This document shows positions 8,846-17,581 of a DNA stretch of 64,000 bases, one piece after another. Under the pieces are notes generated by a model. The model was given only the letters and a program-made list of their open reading frames with translations. It ran no database searches and had not been told where the DNA came from. The DNA is from DASQUK01 sp963813485 (lineage in GTDB: Bacteria; Actinomycetota; Acidimicrobiia; Acidimicrobiales; VFJN01), in assembly GCA_963813485.1 (NCBI GenBank), contig CAWEZE010000018.1:62001-126000 (forward strand). Reading direction: 5' to 3'. Made by a program: the position numbers and the translations under genes. Within the stretch, counting starts at the first letter, position 1. Every line of letters starts with the position of its first letter.

Positions 8846-9309
8846 CACGGCTCCTCCGCCGCGGGCGCCGCGGGCGGCACCTCGCCGTTGCCCTCGGCAC
8901 TGGCCTCAGCCGGGGGGCGAACGGGCACGTCGCGCGACACTCGATCCTCGCGGGGACCGCGGTCGCCACGGGGACCACGGTCACCGCGATCACCGCGGTC
9001 GCCCCGGTCACCACGGTCGCCACGGTCGCCGCGGTCACCACGGGAGCCACGCTGCTGCGTGATGCGCGTGACATACGGCAGGAGGGCCATCTCCCGGGCA
9101 TTCTTGATCGCCCGGGCGACCTCCTTCTGCTGCTGGGCGTCGTTGCCGGTGACCCGCCGAGCCCGCACCTTCGATCGGTCGGACATGAACCGGCGGAGAA
9201 GGTTCACGTCCTTCCAGTCGACGTACTCGACACCCTCGACGGTGAGGATGCTGGTCTTCTTCTTGGCCCTACGGGCGTTGTCCTTGTTCTTGGACCTGGA
9301 CTTGGCCAT
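8845..9309 (-). CDS. rpsR: 30S ribosomal protein bS18 with long Arg-Gly-Asp-rich C-terminal tail
   Basis: 154 residues. The first 87 form a complete bS18 (VDWKDVNLLRRFMSDRSKV, TGNDAQQQKEVARAIKNAREMALLPY), which sits on the 30S platform beside bS6. The family is normally about 75-90 residues. Here a further 67 residues follow: an RGD-type tripeptide array at about 88-120, then an acidic/Pro/Ala-rich end. No stop, shift or second start separates core and tail, and rplI overlaps the tail's stop, so the extension is encoded. Its role is unknown. Confidence 0.95.
   Translation of the reverse strand: MAKSRSKNKDNARRAKKKTSILTVEGVEYVDWKDVNLLRRFMSDRSKVRARRVTGNDAQQQKEVARAIKNAREMALLPYVTRITQQRGSRGDRGDRGDRGDRGDRGDRGDRGPRGDRGPREDRVSRDVPVRPPAEASAEGNGEVPPAAPAAEEP
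8953..9051 (-). repeat. Tandem 9-base repeat encoding Arg-Gly-Asp tripeptides in rpsR
   Basis: About eleven near-identical 9-base units (CGNGGNGAC-type on the coding strand, with CGG/CGC and GGC/GGT/GGA variation) encode the RGD array of the bS18 tail. Synonymous variation between units suggests the array is not brand new, but slippage could still alter copy number. Confidence 0.85.
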
Positions 9310-9770
9310 CAGAATGGCTCCTCTGACGGATCGGAGGCGGGGGCGGGCTCGTTGGACACGTTGCGGCCGCTCTGCCCCCCACCGCCGCTCCAGCCGTCGC
9401 CGGTGCCCTCGCGGCGTTCGTTGCGCTTGATGTCGGCCGTCGCCCAGCGCAGGCTCGGGCCCACCTCGTCGGCCACGACCTCGACGACCGAGCGCCGCTC
9501 GCCGTCCTGCGTTTCCCACGAGCGCTGCTCGAGCCGCCCGCTCACGACGACACGGGCACCTTTCTCGAGCGACTCGCTGACGTTCTGGGCGAGATCACGC
9601 CAGCAGGTGACGTTGAAGAACGAGGTGCTCTCCTCCCACTGCTGGTTGTCGCGGTTCTGCCAGCGGCGGTTGACGGCCACGCCGAACGTGGTCACGGGCG
9701 CGCCGGCAGGGGTGAACCGAAGTTCGGGGTCGCGGGTCAGGTTGCCCACGATGGTGACGTTTGACGACAT
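9309..9770 (-). CDS. ssb: Single-stranded DNA-binding protein
   Basis: 153 residues. The OB-fold occupies about 1-112 (NVTIVGNLTRDPELRFTP, FFNVTCWRDLAQNV, VVVSGRLEQRSW). A Gly-rich linker follows, ending in an acidic tail DPSEEPF; the usual SSB tip is DDDIPF, so the partner-binding end is acidic with terminal Phe preserved but shortened. The stop overlaps the rpsR ATG as TGATG. It coats single-stranded DNA during replication and repair. Confidence 0.96.
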   Translation of the reverse strand: MSSNVTIVGNLTRDPELRFTPAGAPVTTFGVAVNRRWQNRDNQQWEESTSFFNVTCWRDLAQNVSESLEKGARVVVSGRLEQRSWETQDGERRSVVEVVADEVGPSLRWATADIKRNERREGTGDGWSGGGGQSGRNVSNEPAPASDPSEEPF

Positions 9771-9784
9771 GACTGCTTGCCTCC

Positions 9785-10111
9785 TCAGCTTGCAGCCTGC
9801 TCGAGGAGGCCGCGCCGGGCGGCCTCGGCATCGGGCAGGCGCACGACCTTGTGGCGGACGGTCTCGTCCGCGAGTCGCAGCGCCCTCTCGAGCTGGTCGA
9901 GCTCGCTGCCGCCCACGAACTCGAAGAGCACGTAGTAGCCCTCGAGCTTGTGGTTGATCTCGTATGCGAAGCGCCGGCGTCCCCAGCGGTCTTCGCGCTT
10001 GATGGTGCCGCCTCGTTGGCCGACCAGGTCGGCAATCCGCTTGACGGTGGCGTCGATCACCTCGTCGTCGAGCTCGGCGTCGATGATGACCATCAGTTCG
10101 TAGGCTCGCAT
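9785..10111 (-). CDS. rpsF: 30S ribosomal protein bS6
   Basis: 108 residues with MRAYELMVIIDAELDD at the start and WGRRRFAYEINHKLEGYYVLFEF in the middle, diagnostic of bS6, the partner of bS18. First gene of the rpsF-ssb-rpsR-rplI operon. A purine-rich AGGTGAG lies just before the ATG. The 163 bases upstream must hold the operon promoter, but no clear hexamers were recognised. Confidence 0.97.
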   Translation of the reverse strand: MRAYELMVIIDAELDDEVIDATVKRIADLVGQRGGTIKREDRWGRRRFAYEINHKLEGYYVLFEFVGGSELDQLERALRLADETVRHKVVRLPDAEAARRGLLEQAAS

Positions 10112-10274
10112 CGCGAGCGCTCACCTCCCTTCGGACCCGGCATGGCCGGGGCCCCGCGGTGCGGAGCAGGGTCGAGTTGGACCCGGGGACTGTAGCGGCC
10201 GGCTGGGCACTTCCTCACATTCGGGATCATTGCGAGGGGGTGTGACATTTTGTCGCTCCCACCCCGCCGGCGCC

Positions 10275-10889
10275 CTACGTCCTCTCGGCGCAGGAACCGC
10301 CCACCGCCAGGCTGCTGCCGTCGGCCACGCCCACGTCGTCCAGCGAGCCCTGGGGGACCTCCAGCGCGAACCGGTAGCTCCCGCCCGACGGGTAGGTCGG
10401 ACAGCCCTCGACGTCGGGGCAGGGGTCCATGTCCGCCGTCGACACCAGCGCGCCGTCGGCGTCGAACCACCCGATCGACAGCGGGGTCGGCGTGTTCCGC
10501 ATGTAGAAGCCCGACGACGCGTCGCCGTCCCAGACGAACAGCATCCCGGCGTAGCCACCGAGGTCGGTGACCTCCATCAGCCCCCGCTGGCGCTCCTCGC
10601 TGGTCGCCGCGAGCAGAACGCACCACCCGGCCACCTCGCCATCCGGGCCGGTGATGGCGATGGCCACCTCCCCGAACCCCAGGTCGCCGACGTCGAAGTC
10701 GTCGAGCGCCACGCGGTCGGTGGGCCCGGGTCGTGTGTCGAGACCGGCGCCCTGCGCCGCAGGGGCGTTGCCCGACAGCGCCGCCACGTCGGTCGGCGAC
10801 GGGTCCGGCCCGGCGTCGCCGTCATCGCCACACCCGACGAGCGTCGTGCCCGCCAGCAGGGCGAGGGCGAGAACGGCACCGCGAGTCAT
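10275..10889 (-). CDS. DUF192 lipoprotein
   Basis: 204 residues. The start at 10889 gives a clean lipoprotein signal peptide ending in LVGC (lipidated Cys20), followed by an acidic, flexible region to about residue 75. The DUF192 domain then follows, with RQRGLME, GMLFVW and FYMRNTPTPLSIGWFDADG. DUF192 proteins are small extracytoplasmic domains of uncertain function. Minus strand, separated from panB by a highly structured 184-base gap (10890-11073). Confidence 0.88.
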   Translation of the reverse strand: MTRGAVLALALLAGTTLVGCGDDGDAGPDPSPTDVAALSGNAPAAQGAGLDTRPGPTDRVALDDFDVGDLGFGEVAIAITGPDGEVAGWCVLLAATSEERQRGLMEVTDLGGYAGMLFVWDGDASSGFYMRNTPTPLSIGWFDADGALVSTADMDPCPDVEGCPTYPSGGSYRFALEVPQGSLDDVGVADGSSLAVGGSCAERT

Positions 10890-10933
10890 GAGGACGCATC
10901 CTGCCATCCCCGCACATCCGTCGAGGCGCTTTA

Positions 10934-11067
10934 AGGACGTGAGCGGATAGGCACGTCCTCTTGGCTCACGGTGGTCAGCGCTGCCGGGGAGCCGAGCTGT
11001 TGAGCTGGCGGTCGACCGCCAAATTCCCACGCGTAGGCTGCACGAACCGCCCTATCCGCTCGGCTCC
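10934..11067. repeat. Nested and interleaved inverted repeats downstream of panB
   Basis: Four complementary pairs were read by eye: AGGACGTG (10934-10941) with 10952-10959; GAGCGGATAGG (10941-10951) with 11051-11061; GGAGCCGAG (10988-10996) with 11059-11067; and the 14-base palindrome GGCGGTCGACCGCC at 11007-11020. The loop of the first hairpin is exactly the arm that pairs with the distant 11051-11061 segment, which would make a pseudoknot. The 10934-10959 hairpin could double as the panB terminator on the minus strand, though the T run is weak. Confidence 0.7.
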
Positions 11068-11073
11068 TAACGC

Positions 11074-11958
11074 CTACTCCGCGGACGGGGCTCCCGAGCC
11101 GTAGAGACTGAGGGTCTCGGCCACCTCGGCCGACAGGTGGTACGTCTCGGCGTCCGCGGGGAACCGGCGGGCGCGCACGTCAGCGGCGAACGCCTTCAGC
11201 GCCTCGACGGACGCGCTGCCCAGCTCCGCGTAGCGGCGGACGAAGCGGGGCCTGATGTGTTGCTCGATGCCGAGCAGGTCGTGGTACACGAGCACCTGGC
11301 CGTCGCAGTCGCCGCCGGCCCCGATGCCGATGGTGGGGACGTCGAGGGACTCGGTGACCATGCGGGCCACCCCGTCGGGGACCGCCTCGAGCACGATTGC
11401 GAAACAACCGGCGGCGGCCAGTGCCTTGGCGTCACGCATCAGCTCCAGGGCGGCGTCGTGCTGGCGGGCCTGAACTTTGAACCCGCCGACCGCGTGAACC
11501 GACTGGGGCGTGAGCCCCAGATGCCCCATGACGGGGATCTCTGCGTCCACAATCGCCTCGATCATCGGCAGCCGCTTGCGGCCGCCCTCCAGCTTGACGG
11601 TCTGAGCTCCGGCGCGGATCAGCGTGGCCGCGTTGCGGACGGCCTCGTCGACCGTGGTGTGGTAGCTCATCCACGGCATGTCTCCGACCACCAAAGGACG
11701 CGGGTTCTCGCTGCCGGACGAGGCCAGGCCTCGGGCCACGGCTCCGGTGTGGTGGGCGATGTCGTCGACCGAGACCTGCAACGTGTCGTCGTAGCCCAAC
11801 ACCACCATCGCCAGCGTGTCGCCGACCAGGATGAGGTCGACGCCGGCGGCGTGGGCTTGGCGCGCACCGGGTGCGTCGTAGGCGGTCACCATGACCAGTG
11901 GGTCGCTGCCACTTCGCACTTTCGAGGAACGAATGGCGGGCATGGTCTGCGTGCGCAT
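11074..11958 (-). CDS. panB: 3-methyl-2-oxobutanoate hydroxymethyltransferase
   Basis: 294 residues catalysing the first committed step of pantothenate synthesis: transfer of hydroxymethyl from methylene-tetrahydrofolate to ketoisovalerate. Signature motifs are VMVTAYDAPGARQA, LVGDTLAMVVLGYDDT, GGFKVQAR, and VPTIGIGAGGDCDGQVLV near the C-terminal third. A further ATG upstream would add 42 poorly conserved residues. The ATG at 11958 is preferred because it has AAGGAGGG nearby and matches family length. Divergent from the small zinc-ribbon gene at 12044. Confidence 0.96.
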   Translation of the reverse strand: MRTQTMPAIRSSKVRSGSDPLVMVTAYDAPGARQAHAAGVDLILVGDTLAMVVLGYDDTLQVSVDDIAHHTGAVARGLASSGSENPRPLVVGDMPWMSYHTTVDEAVRNAATLIRAGAQTVKLEGGRKRLPMIEAIVDAEIPVMGHLGLTPQSVHAVGGFKVQARQHDAALELMRDAKALAAAGCFAIVLEAVPDGVARMVTESLDVPTIGIGAGGDCDGQVLVYHDLLGIEQHIRPRFVRRYAELGSASVEALKAFAADVRARRFPADAETYHLSAEVAETLSLYGSGAPSAE

Positions 11959-12043
11959 CGGCGCTAACCCTCCTTCTCCGTCCAGCGCCTGGGTGGCTGC
12001 CGGCGGTGCTCTGGACCGTACATGGACCGCTAGCTTCAACGCC

Positions 12044-12256
12044 ATGTCGGCCGACGGACATTCCGACGTCCCTGAGATTCGCACCGGGACCTGCGATTCC
12101 TGCGGGGCGTCGGCCGACGATCTGGCCGCGGTGCACCGGGTCTACGTCACCCCGGCGGCCTGGGACACCGACGAGAGGGTCGACGTGCTCGACGAGGTCG
12201 AGCGCTGGTGCTTCCCCTGCCGGACCCAGTACCCCCACCAGCCGCTGAGCGGCTGA
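12044..12256 (+). CDS. Small zinc-ribbon-like protein
   Basis: A 70-residue acidic protein with two CxxC pairs (Cys17/Cys20 and Cys56/Cys59), consistent with a zinc ribbon. The stretch between them is charged and Val-rich. No family name recognised. The start at 12044 is the ATG just before the conserved-looking part. Divergently transcribed from panB, with both start regions inside an 85-base gap. A real gene is supported by the cysteine spacing and the lack of a better frame. Confidence 0.7.
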   Translation: MSADGHSDVPEIRTGTCDSCGASADDLAAVHRVYVTPAAWDTDERVDVLDEVERWCFPCRTQYPHQPLSG

Positions 12257-12270
12257 AGCGGTCCGCGGCG

Positions 12271-15095
12271 TCAGCCGGGGCCAGAGCCGCCAGAGCCGGG
12301 CGCGGGTATGGGCGGGAGGGTCACCGTCGGCGGCACGGTGACGTCGGACGACGTGGTCGTGCTGTCGGGGTCGGTGGTCGTCGTGGGCCGACCGCCACCG
12401 CCTCCGCCACCACCGCCGCCTCCGCCGCCGCCTCCGCCACCGGGGGGCCGCGGGAGGGTGAACGGTGGCAGCGTCATCGTCGGTGCGGTCGTGGTCGTCT
12501 CGTCGGCCGTGTACAGCTCGCCCTGGTTGATGACGGTGCCTGCGGCTATCTGCTCGGCGGTCGGTTCGACGAACTCATCACTGGTGCCGGCCGTCGCCGC
12601 CTCCATGAACCGCCGCCACATCTCCGCCGGGAGCGAGCCTCCGGTGACCGTCGAGACACCCTCGACGTTCTCCATCGGAATGCTGCCCTGCGGATAGCCC
12701 ATCCAGACGACGGCGGTGAGCTTGGGGACGTAGCCGGCGAACCAGGCGTCCCAGTTGTGCTGGGCGGTGCCGGTCTTGCCGGCGGCCGGCTTGCCCAGGT
12801 CCGCCCGGTTGCCGGTGCCGCCCGGTTCGAGCGGGCCGCGCAGGGCGTGCGTGACGAGGTCGGACTGCTCGGGGGACAGGACCCGGCGCTGCGAGACCTG
12901 GCGCTCGTAGACGACCGTCGGCTTGCCGGCCTGGTCGACACGCTCGACACGGGTGACGATCTCGGGCGCCTTGTAGACGCCGCGGTTGGCGAACGTCGAG
13001 TACATCCCGGCCATCTCCAGAGGCGAGGCCTCCGTCGTGCCGAGGACCATCGAGGCATTGGGTGCGAGCTGCTCCCCACCACCGATGCCCAGCTGCTCCG
13101 CGAGGTCGGCGACGCTCTGGGGGCCGACCTCGAGCATCAGCTGTGCGAAGAAGGTGTTGGACGACTGCTTGGTCGCCTCGATCAGGTCGAGGACACCCGC
13201 GTCGCTCTCGGAGTAGTTGCTGACCTTCCAGGGCTTGCCGACGGCATCGAGCGCCTCGGGGGAGTCGAATGTCATGGTCCCCTCTGCGTCGAAGCGCGAT
13301 TCCAGGGAGAAGCCGCGCCGGACGGCCTCGGCGAGGGCCAGGGGCTTGGCGATCGATCCGGTCTGCCGTCCCTCTGCCCCGAGGCCACGGACGGCATAGT
13401 TGTTGGCGTGGGCGGCGCCGTCGTAGCGGTTGCGGCTGCCGACCATGGCCCGCACCAGGCCCTGGTCGTCGACGGCCACGAGCGCCGCCTCAGGGTCGTT
13501 CGGGCTCACGAGGGTGCTGGTCACCGCCTGCCACGCAGCCGCCTGCAGGTCGTAGTTGAGCGAGGTGTAGACCCGCAGGCCGCCGCTGGTGATGTCCTGC
13601 TCGGTGAAGCCGAGCCGGACCAGCTCTTCCTTCACGTAGCCGGTGACGTAGTCGGTACCGATGTAGCCCGGGTCCTTGGCTCCCCGCAGCGTGTCGATCA
13701 ACTTGAGGCTGCCGAAGGGCCGCACGTACGGCTCGGTCAATGCCACGGCGTCGGCGAACTGCGCCTCTCCTGGCGTGATGTAGCCCTCGTCCTGCATGGC
13801 CGTCCAGTGCCAGTGTGGCGCCGCCGGGCGGCCTCCTCGGGGTGCTTGGTCGGTTCCGCCAGGTTGGGCGCACGGATGAGCCCGGCCAGGAAGGCGGCCT
13901 CGGCGACGCCGAACTTCGGATCGCGGACGTCGAGGCCGAAGTAGGCCTGGCTGGCGGCACCCACCCCGTAGGCGCCGCGACCGAAGTAGATCGTGTTGAG
14001 GTAGCCCTCGAGGATCTCCTGCTTGGACATCTCCCGCTCGAGCTTGACGCTCAGTACCGCCTCGTTGATCTTGCGGGTGATCGACTTCTCGCGGGTGAGG
14101 TCGAATGCGTTCTTCACGTACTGCTGGGTGATCGTGGACCCGCCCTGCTGCACCCCCTGACCCCGCAGGTCCCGATAGAGCGCCCGGGTGATGCCGACCG
14201 GGTCGATGCCCTGGTGCTCGAAGAAGTCGCGGTCCTCGGTGGCGATGACCGCGTCGATGAGAACCTGCGGGAGCTCCTCGTAGGCAACGTTGATCCGGTC
14301 GCCATCGTCGTCGCCCACCTTGGCGACCATGCGGGCCATGGCGTTCTGGGCGGTGCATCCGCCCGCCTGCACATCGGCGGCGCAGATGTAGCTCGACTGC
14401 GTGAGGGCCTCGACTTGCGGCAGCTCCGTCTGGGCGAAAAGGACGCCGACCCCCACGGTCGCCGCCAACATGGCCAGGCCAAGAAGGAACAGGGGCCGCC
14501 GGAGCCGCCAGATGATGCTGCGCTTGTGGCGCCCGGGGCGACGCTCACGTCGGTCGGTGCCGCCTGGGTCGTCGGGGCCGCCCGCACCGCCCAAGCCACC
14601 CGTCCCACCAGGGACGCCCGGGCCCCACGGGCCACCGCGATGGTCCGGCCCGCCCGGGTCATCCCAACTGCCGTAGCCACCCCCACCACCGAGGGACGGC
14701 CCCGGGCCACCGCGACCACCTGGCCCGCGAGGACCACCAGAGCCACCCGGCCCTCGGCCGCGGCCGTTGCCTCGGCCGCCACCCGCTCCCGGGCGCGCGC
14801 CCGGGGGCCCACCCCACGGGGTGGTGGCATCGCCCGCCGCATCACGGGGACGCCCGAGGGACCCGGGAACGGAGGGCTGGGGCGCACGCGTGCCGTCGGG
14901 TCGACGGCGGCGGGGCCCGCCGGGGCCGGTGGGACGGACCGGACGAACCGGGTCTGGCCAAGGAGGACCGGACTGGGCGCGAGGGCGCGGCCGGCGACCC
15001 GGATCGGGCCGTCGAACACGGTTCCCGTCGGCCTGTGGGCGCGGGCGGGCACGCGCGTCGAACGAGCGGGTGTCTTGGATCGGTCCTCCAGCCAT
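12271..15095 (-). CDS. ponA: Class A penicillin-binding protein (needs two single-base corrections)
   Basis: Bifunctional glycosyltransferase/transpeptidase. Residues 1-190 are a Pro/Gly/Arg-rich cytoplasmic head, 202-221 a membrane anchor, then the glycosyltransferase domain (ATEDRDFFEHQGID, GGSTITQQYVKN, EGYLNTIYFGRGAYG). The reading then changes frame near 13800-13818; deleting one extra base at each of two doublets restores RRR-LALD-AMQDEGYIT. The transpeptidase domain follows with SIAK, SSN and KTGTAQ motifs, then a Thr/Pro tail with a 17-Gly run. The break falls in the short linker between the two domains. Neighbouring DUF5318 is its usual actinobacterial companion. Confidence 0.9.
12391..12441 (-). 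repeat. Trinucleotide run encoding 17 consecutive glycines
   Basis: Seventeen GGN codons in a row, within the extracellular C-terminal tail of the class A PBP. Codons vary (GGT, GGC, GGA), so it is a low-complexity coding tract rather than a pure microsatellite. Confidence 0.85.
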
Positions 15096-15156
15096 GCCGA
15101 GGCCAAGAGACTACCGGGGCCGGACCGGGCCGGCCACGTCACCCGACGCGGCTGCG

Positions 15157-15550
15157 CTAGCCGCCGCCGACCTGGAAGACGCGTGTCAGGTGGTTCCACG
15201 CGCAGTCGGGGCACACCTCCACCACGTAGCACGTGAAGGTTGCGGGACCCCGGGAGAGCTTGGCCATCTCCCGCGCCGTCGTGATGCAGCGCCCACCGGC
15301 CGGCAGCCGCGGGCCGAAGGCGTAGGTGACGAGCACGACCTGCGACTCCTCGCAGATCGGGCACGCCTCGTCGGTCGGGCCGGCTGGCCATCATGGCGGC
15401 CCGACGCAGTTCGGGGTGGGCATCGCACACGTCCAGGCGGGACAGGCGACCCTTGCGGTACTGCTGCACCACCGACTGCCGCGTCAGGCGGTAGTCCACG
15501 ACAGCACCGCTGCTGCTCGCTCCGCGGATGGCCTCCGGCCGGAAGCTCAT
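15157..15550 (-). CDS. DUF5318 protein (one frameshift)
   Basis: The first frame gives MSFRPEAIRG to VVDYRLTRQSVVQQYRKGRL and VCDAHPELRRAA. A one-base shift near 15375-15382 moves into a second frame with DEACPICEE, FTCYVVEVCPDCAWNHL and a TAG at 15157-15159. The joined protein of about 130 residues matches actinobacterial DUF5318, with two CxxC pairs suggesting zinc binding. In mycobacteria this family lies beside ponA1, as it does here. Function unknown. The shift is probably a sequence error because both halves are well conserved. Confidence 0.82.
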
Positions 15551-15747
15551 CTGTGTCTCTGGTTCGCTCGCACTTCGTGCTCGCTCACAGCTCGCAACGC
15601 TAGCGGCGCGTTCGGTCCGGCGCCCCTACTTGCAGCCCGCCACGAGGGGCCCGGGCCGCCCGCATCCGTCCGGCGGCGCGAAATCCGCGGGATCTGGTGA
15701 CAGGAGGTTGACGTTCCGGCCAACGGCGGGCAGACTGCTGTGTCGTT

Positions 15748-15762
15748 ATATCGATCCGATAT
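15748..15762. promoter_or_regulatory. Palindromic operator upstream of padR-ino1
   Basis: ATATCG-ATC-CGATAT, a perfect 6-bp inverted repeat with 3-base spacer, 33 bases before the padR ATG. It is strikingly AT-rich for this genome. PadR-family repressors bind short AT-rich palindromes near their own promoters, so autoregulation of padR-ino1 is the natural reading. Confidence 0.6.
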
Positions 15763-15794
15763 GACGTTTCGCTCTAGCTTCCAGAGTACGACAA

Positions 15795-16454
15795 ATGTTC
15801 GACCTCGCCATCCTCGGGCTCCTCGACGAGACCGACCTGCACGGCTACGAGCTACGCAAGCGGCTCGGCGACCTGCCAGGCATGGGCCTCGCGGTGTCGT
15901 TCGGGTCGCTGTATCCGGCGCTCGGGCGGCTCGAAAGGGCCGGCCACGTCAAGGCCGTCACCAGCCGCCCGGCCGTTCCCGTGCCCACGGCGCCGATGAG
16001 CGGCTCGCTCGTCGGCGAACTTGCCGCGTTCAAGGCCCAGCTCCGACATGCCGGCACCGCCGTGCGGGAAGCCGGAAGGGGCTCCCGGGGCAAGAAGGTC
16101 TACGGCATCACCGATGCCGGCCGACGGCGACTCCACGAGCTACTGGTCGACTCCGATGTCGCCGATGACCGAACCTTCGCCCTGCGGGTGGCGTTCTGCC
16201 GCAATCTCAGCCCGGCCGAGCGGCTCGAACTGTTCGAGCGCCGGCGAACCGAGCTGATTCGCCGCCGTGACCTGCGGCGCAACCCGACCCGGGCCGACGG
16301 CCGGGTCAACACGTACCTGCGCTCACTGGTCGAGCGCGACACCGCCGCCGTAGCCGCCGACCTGGCCTGGCTGGACCGCCTCATCGCCGAGGAGCGGGCA
16401 ACGGTGCCCGCGGCCAGGGCAGGCGTCGACACCGAACCCGGAGGAAACCCATGA
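15795..16454 (+). CDS. PadR-family transcriptional regulator
   Basis: 219 residues. The N-terminal winged helix (about 1-55: LAILGLLDETDLHGYELRKRL, SFGSLYPALGRLERAGHV) is followed by an insert of about 45 residues and a YGITDAGRRRLHELL wing. The C-terminal half is helical and charged, probably for dimerisation. Its last bases overlap the ino1 start as ATGA, so the two are one operon. The same padR-ino1 pair is known from mycobacteria. It probably controls inositol synthesis. The ligand is unknown. Confidence 0.9.
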   Translation: MFDLAILGLLDETDLHGYELRKRLGDLPGMGLAVSFGSLYPALGRLERAGHVKAVTSRPAVPVPTAPMSGSLVGELAAFKAQLRHAGTAVREAGRGSRGKKVYGITDAGRRRLHELLVDSDVADDRTFALRVAFCRNLSPAERLELFERRRTELIRRRDLRRNPTRADGRVNTYLRSLVERDTAAVAADLAWLDRLIAEERATVPAARAGVDTEPGGNP

Positions 16455-17521
16455 GCAAGATCCGTCTCGCCATCGCCGGTTTGGGCAACTGCGCCAGCTC
16501 GCTGGTGCAGGGCATCGAGTTCTACAAGGACGCCGATCCGGCCGACCAGGTGCCGGGCCTGATGCACGTCGACCTCGGCGGCTACCACGTCCGAGACATC
16601 GAGGTCGTGGCTGCGTTCGACGTCGACGCGGACAAGGTGGGCGTGGACGTCTCCAAGGCGATCTTCGCCAGTCGCAACAACACGATCCGCTTCGCCGACG
16701 TGCACGACCTGGGCGTCGAGGTCCTGCGGGGCCCGACGCTCGACGGGTTCGGCGAGTTCTACCGCCAGGAATGCGTGGAGTCGCCGGCCGAACCGGTCGA
16801 CGTCGCCCAGGCACTGCGCGAGGCCCAGGCCGACGTGCTGGTCTCGTACCTCCCGGTCGGCTCCGAACAGGCACAGAAGCACTACGCCCAGGCGTGCCTC
16901 GACGCCGGAGTTGCCTTCGTGAACGCAATCCCCGTGTTCATCGCCTCCGACCCGGAGTGGGCCGCCCGGTTCCGCGATGCGGGCGTGCCGATCGTGGGTG
17001 ACGACATCAAGTCGCAGGTCGGTGCCACCATCGTCCACCGGACGCTCGCCCGGCTGTTCGAGGACCGGGGCACCACGATCGACCACACCTACCAGCTCAA
17101 CTTCGGCGGCAACATGGACTTCATGAACATGCTGGAGCGGTCGCGGCTGAAGTCGAAGAAGGTGTCCAAGACCCAGTCGGTCACGAGCCAGATCGAGGCC
17201 GGCATCAGCGATCACGACGTGCACATCGGGCCCTCCGACCATGTGCCATGGCTCGAGGATCGCAAGTGGGCGTTCATTCGCCTCGAAGGCCGCAACTTCG
17301 GGGACGTGCCCCTGACGGTCGAGCTCAAGCTCGAGGTGCACGACTCGCCCAACTCGGCAGGGGTCATCATCGATGCCGTGCGCTGCGCCAAGCTGGCACT
17401 GGACCGGGGCATGGGCGGACCGGTGCTACCGGCCTGCCAGTACTTCATGAAGTCGCCGCCATCGCAGGTGCACGACGACGTGGCCCGCGACTCGCTCGAG
17501 ACCTTCATCACCCAGGCCTGA
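16451..17521 (+). CDS. ino1: Inositol-3-phosphate synthase
   Basis: 356 residues. Converts glucose 6-phosphate to inositol 3-phosphate with NAD, feeding phosphatidylinositol and mycothiol. The N-terminal Rossmann site GLGNCASSLVQGI, VSYLPVGSE and the central GDDIKSQVGATIVHR, TYQLNFGGNMDFMNM and SKTQSV segments are diagnostic. An AGGAAACCC ribosome site is inside the end of padR. A mycothiol-type isomerase-like gene at 53381 fits a cell that uses this pathway. Confidence 0.97.
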   Translation: MSKIRLAIAGLGNCASSLVQGIEFYKDADPADQVPGLMHVDLGGYHVRDIEVVAAFDVDADKVGVDVSKAIFASRNNTIRFADVHDLGVEVLRGPTLDGFGEFYRQECVESPAEPVDVAQALREAQADVLVSYLPVGSEQAQKHYAQACLDAGVAFVNAIPVFIASDPEWAARFRDAGVPIVGDDIKSQVGATIVHRTLARLFEDRGTTIDHTYQLNFGGNMDFMNMLERSRLKSKKVSKTQSVTSQIEAGISDHDVHIGPSDHVPWLEDRKWAFIRLEGRNFGDVPLTVELKLEVHDSPNSAGVIIDAVRCAKLALDRGMGGPVLPACQYFMKSPPSQVHDDVARDSLETFITQA

Positions 17522-17544
17522 GCGACATCCGAGGATCGGCCGAA

Positions 17545-17581
17545 GGACGGCCCCGCCACGCGGCGGGGCCGTCCTCTTTTT
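17545..17581 (+). terminator. Intrinsic terminator after ino1
   Basis: A perfect 13-bp stem, GGACGGCCCCGCC at 17545-17557 and its complement at 17562-17574, with a 4-base ACGC loop, followed by TCTTTTT. It lies 24 bases after the ino1 stop. The strongest intrinsic terminator in the window. Confidence 0.93.

Noticed and set aside
8953..9051. Short regular repeats that might look like a CRISPR array
   Set aside because: The 9-base units are in frame and encode the bS18 tail; there are no unique spacers and no cas genes.
11959..12084. Longer panB start at 12084
   Set aside because: The added 42 residues are low-quality, overlap the divergent zinc-ribbon gene start and exceed the family length.
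12391..12441. CCG/CCT/CCA run considered as a microsatellite insertion
   Set aside because: Codons vary and the reading frame stays open through it, so it is coding low complexity.
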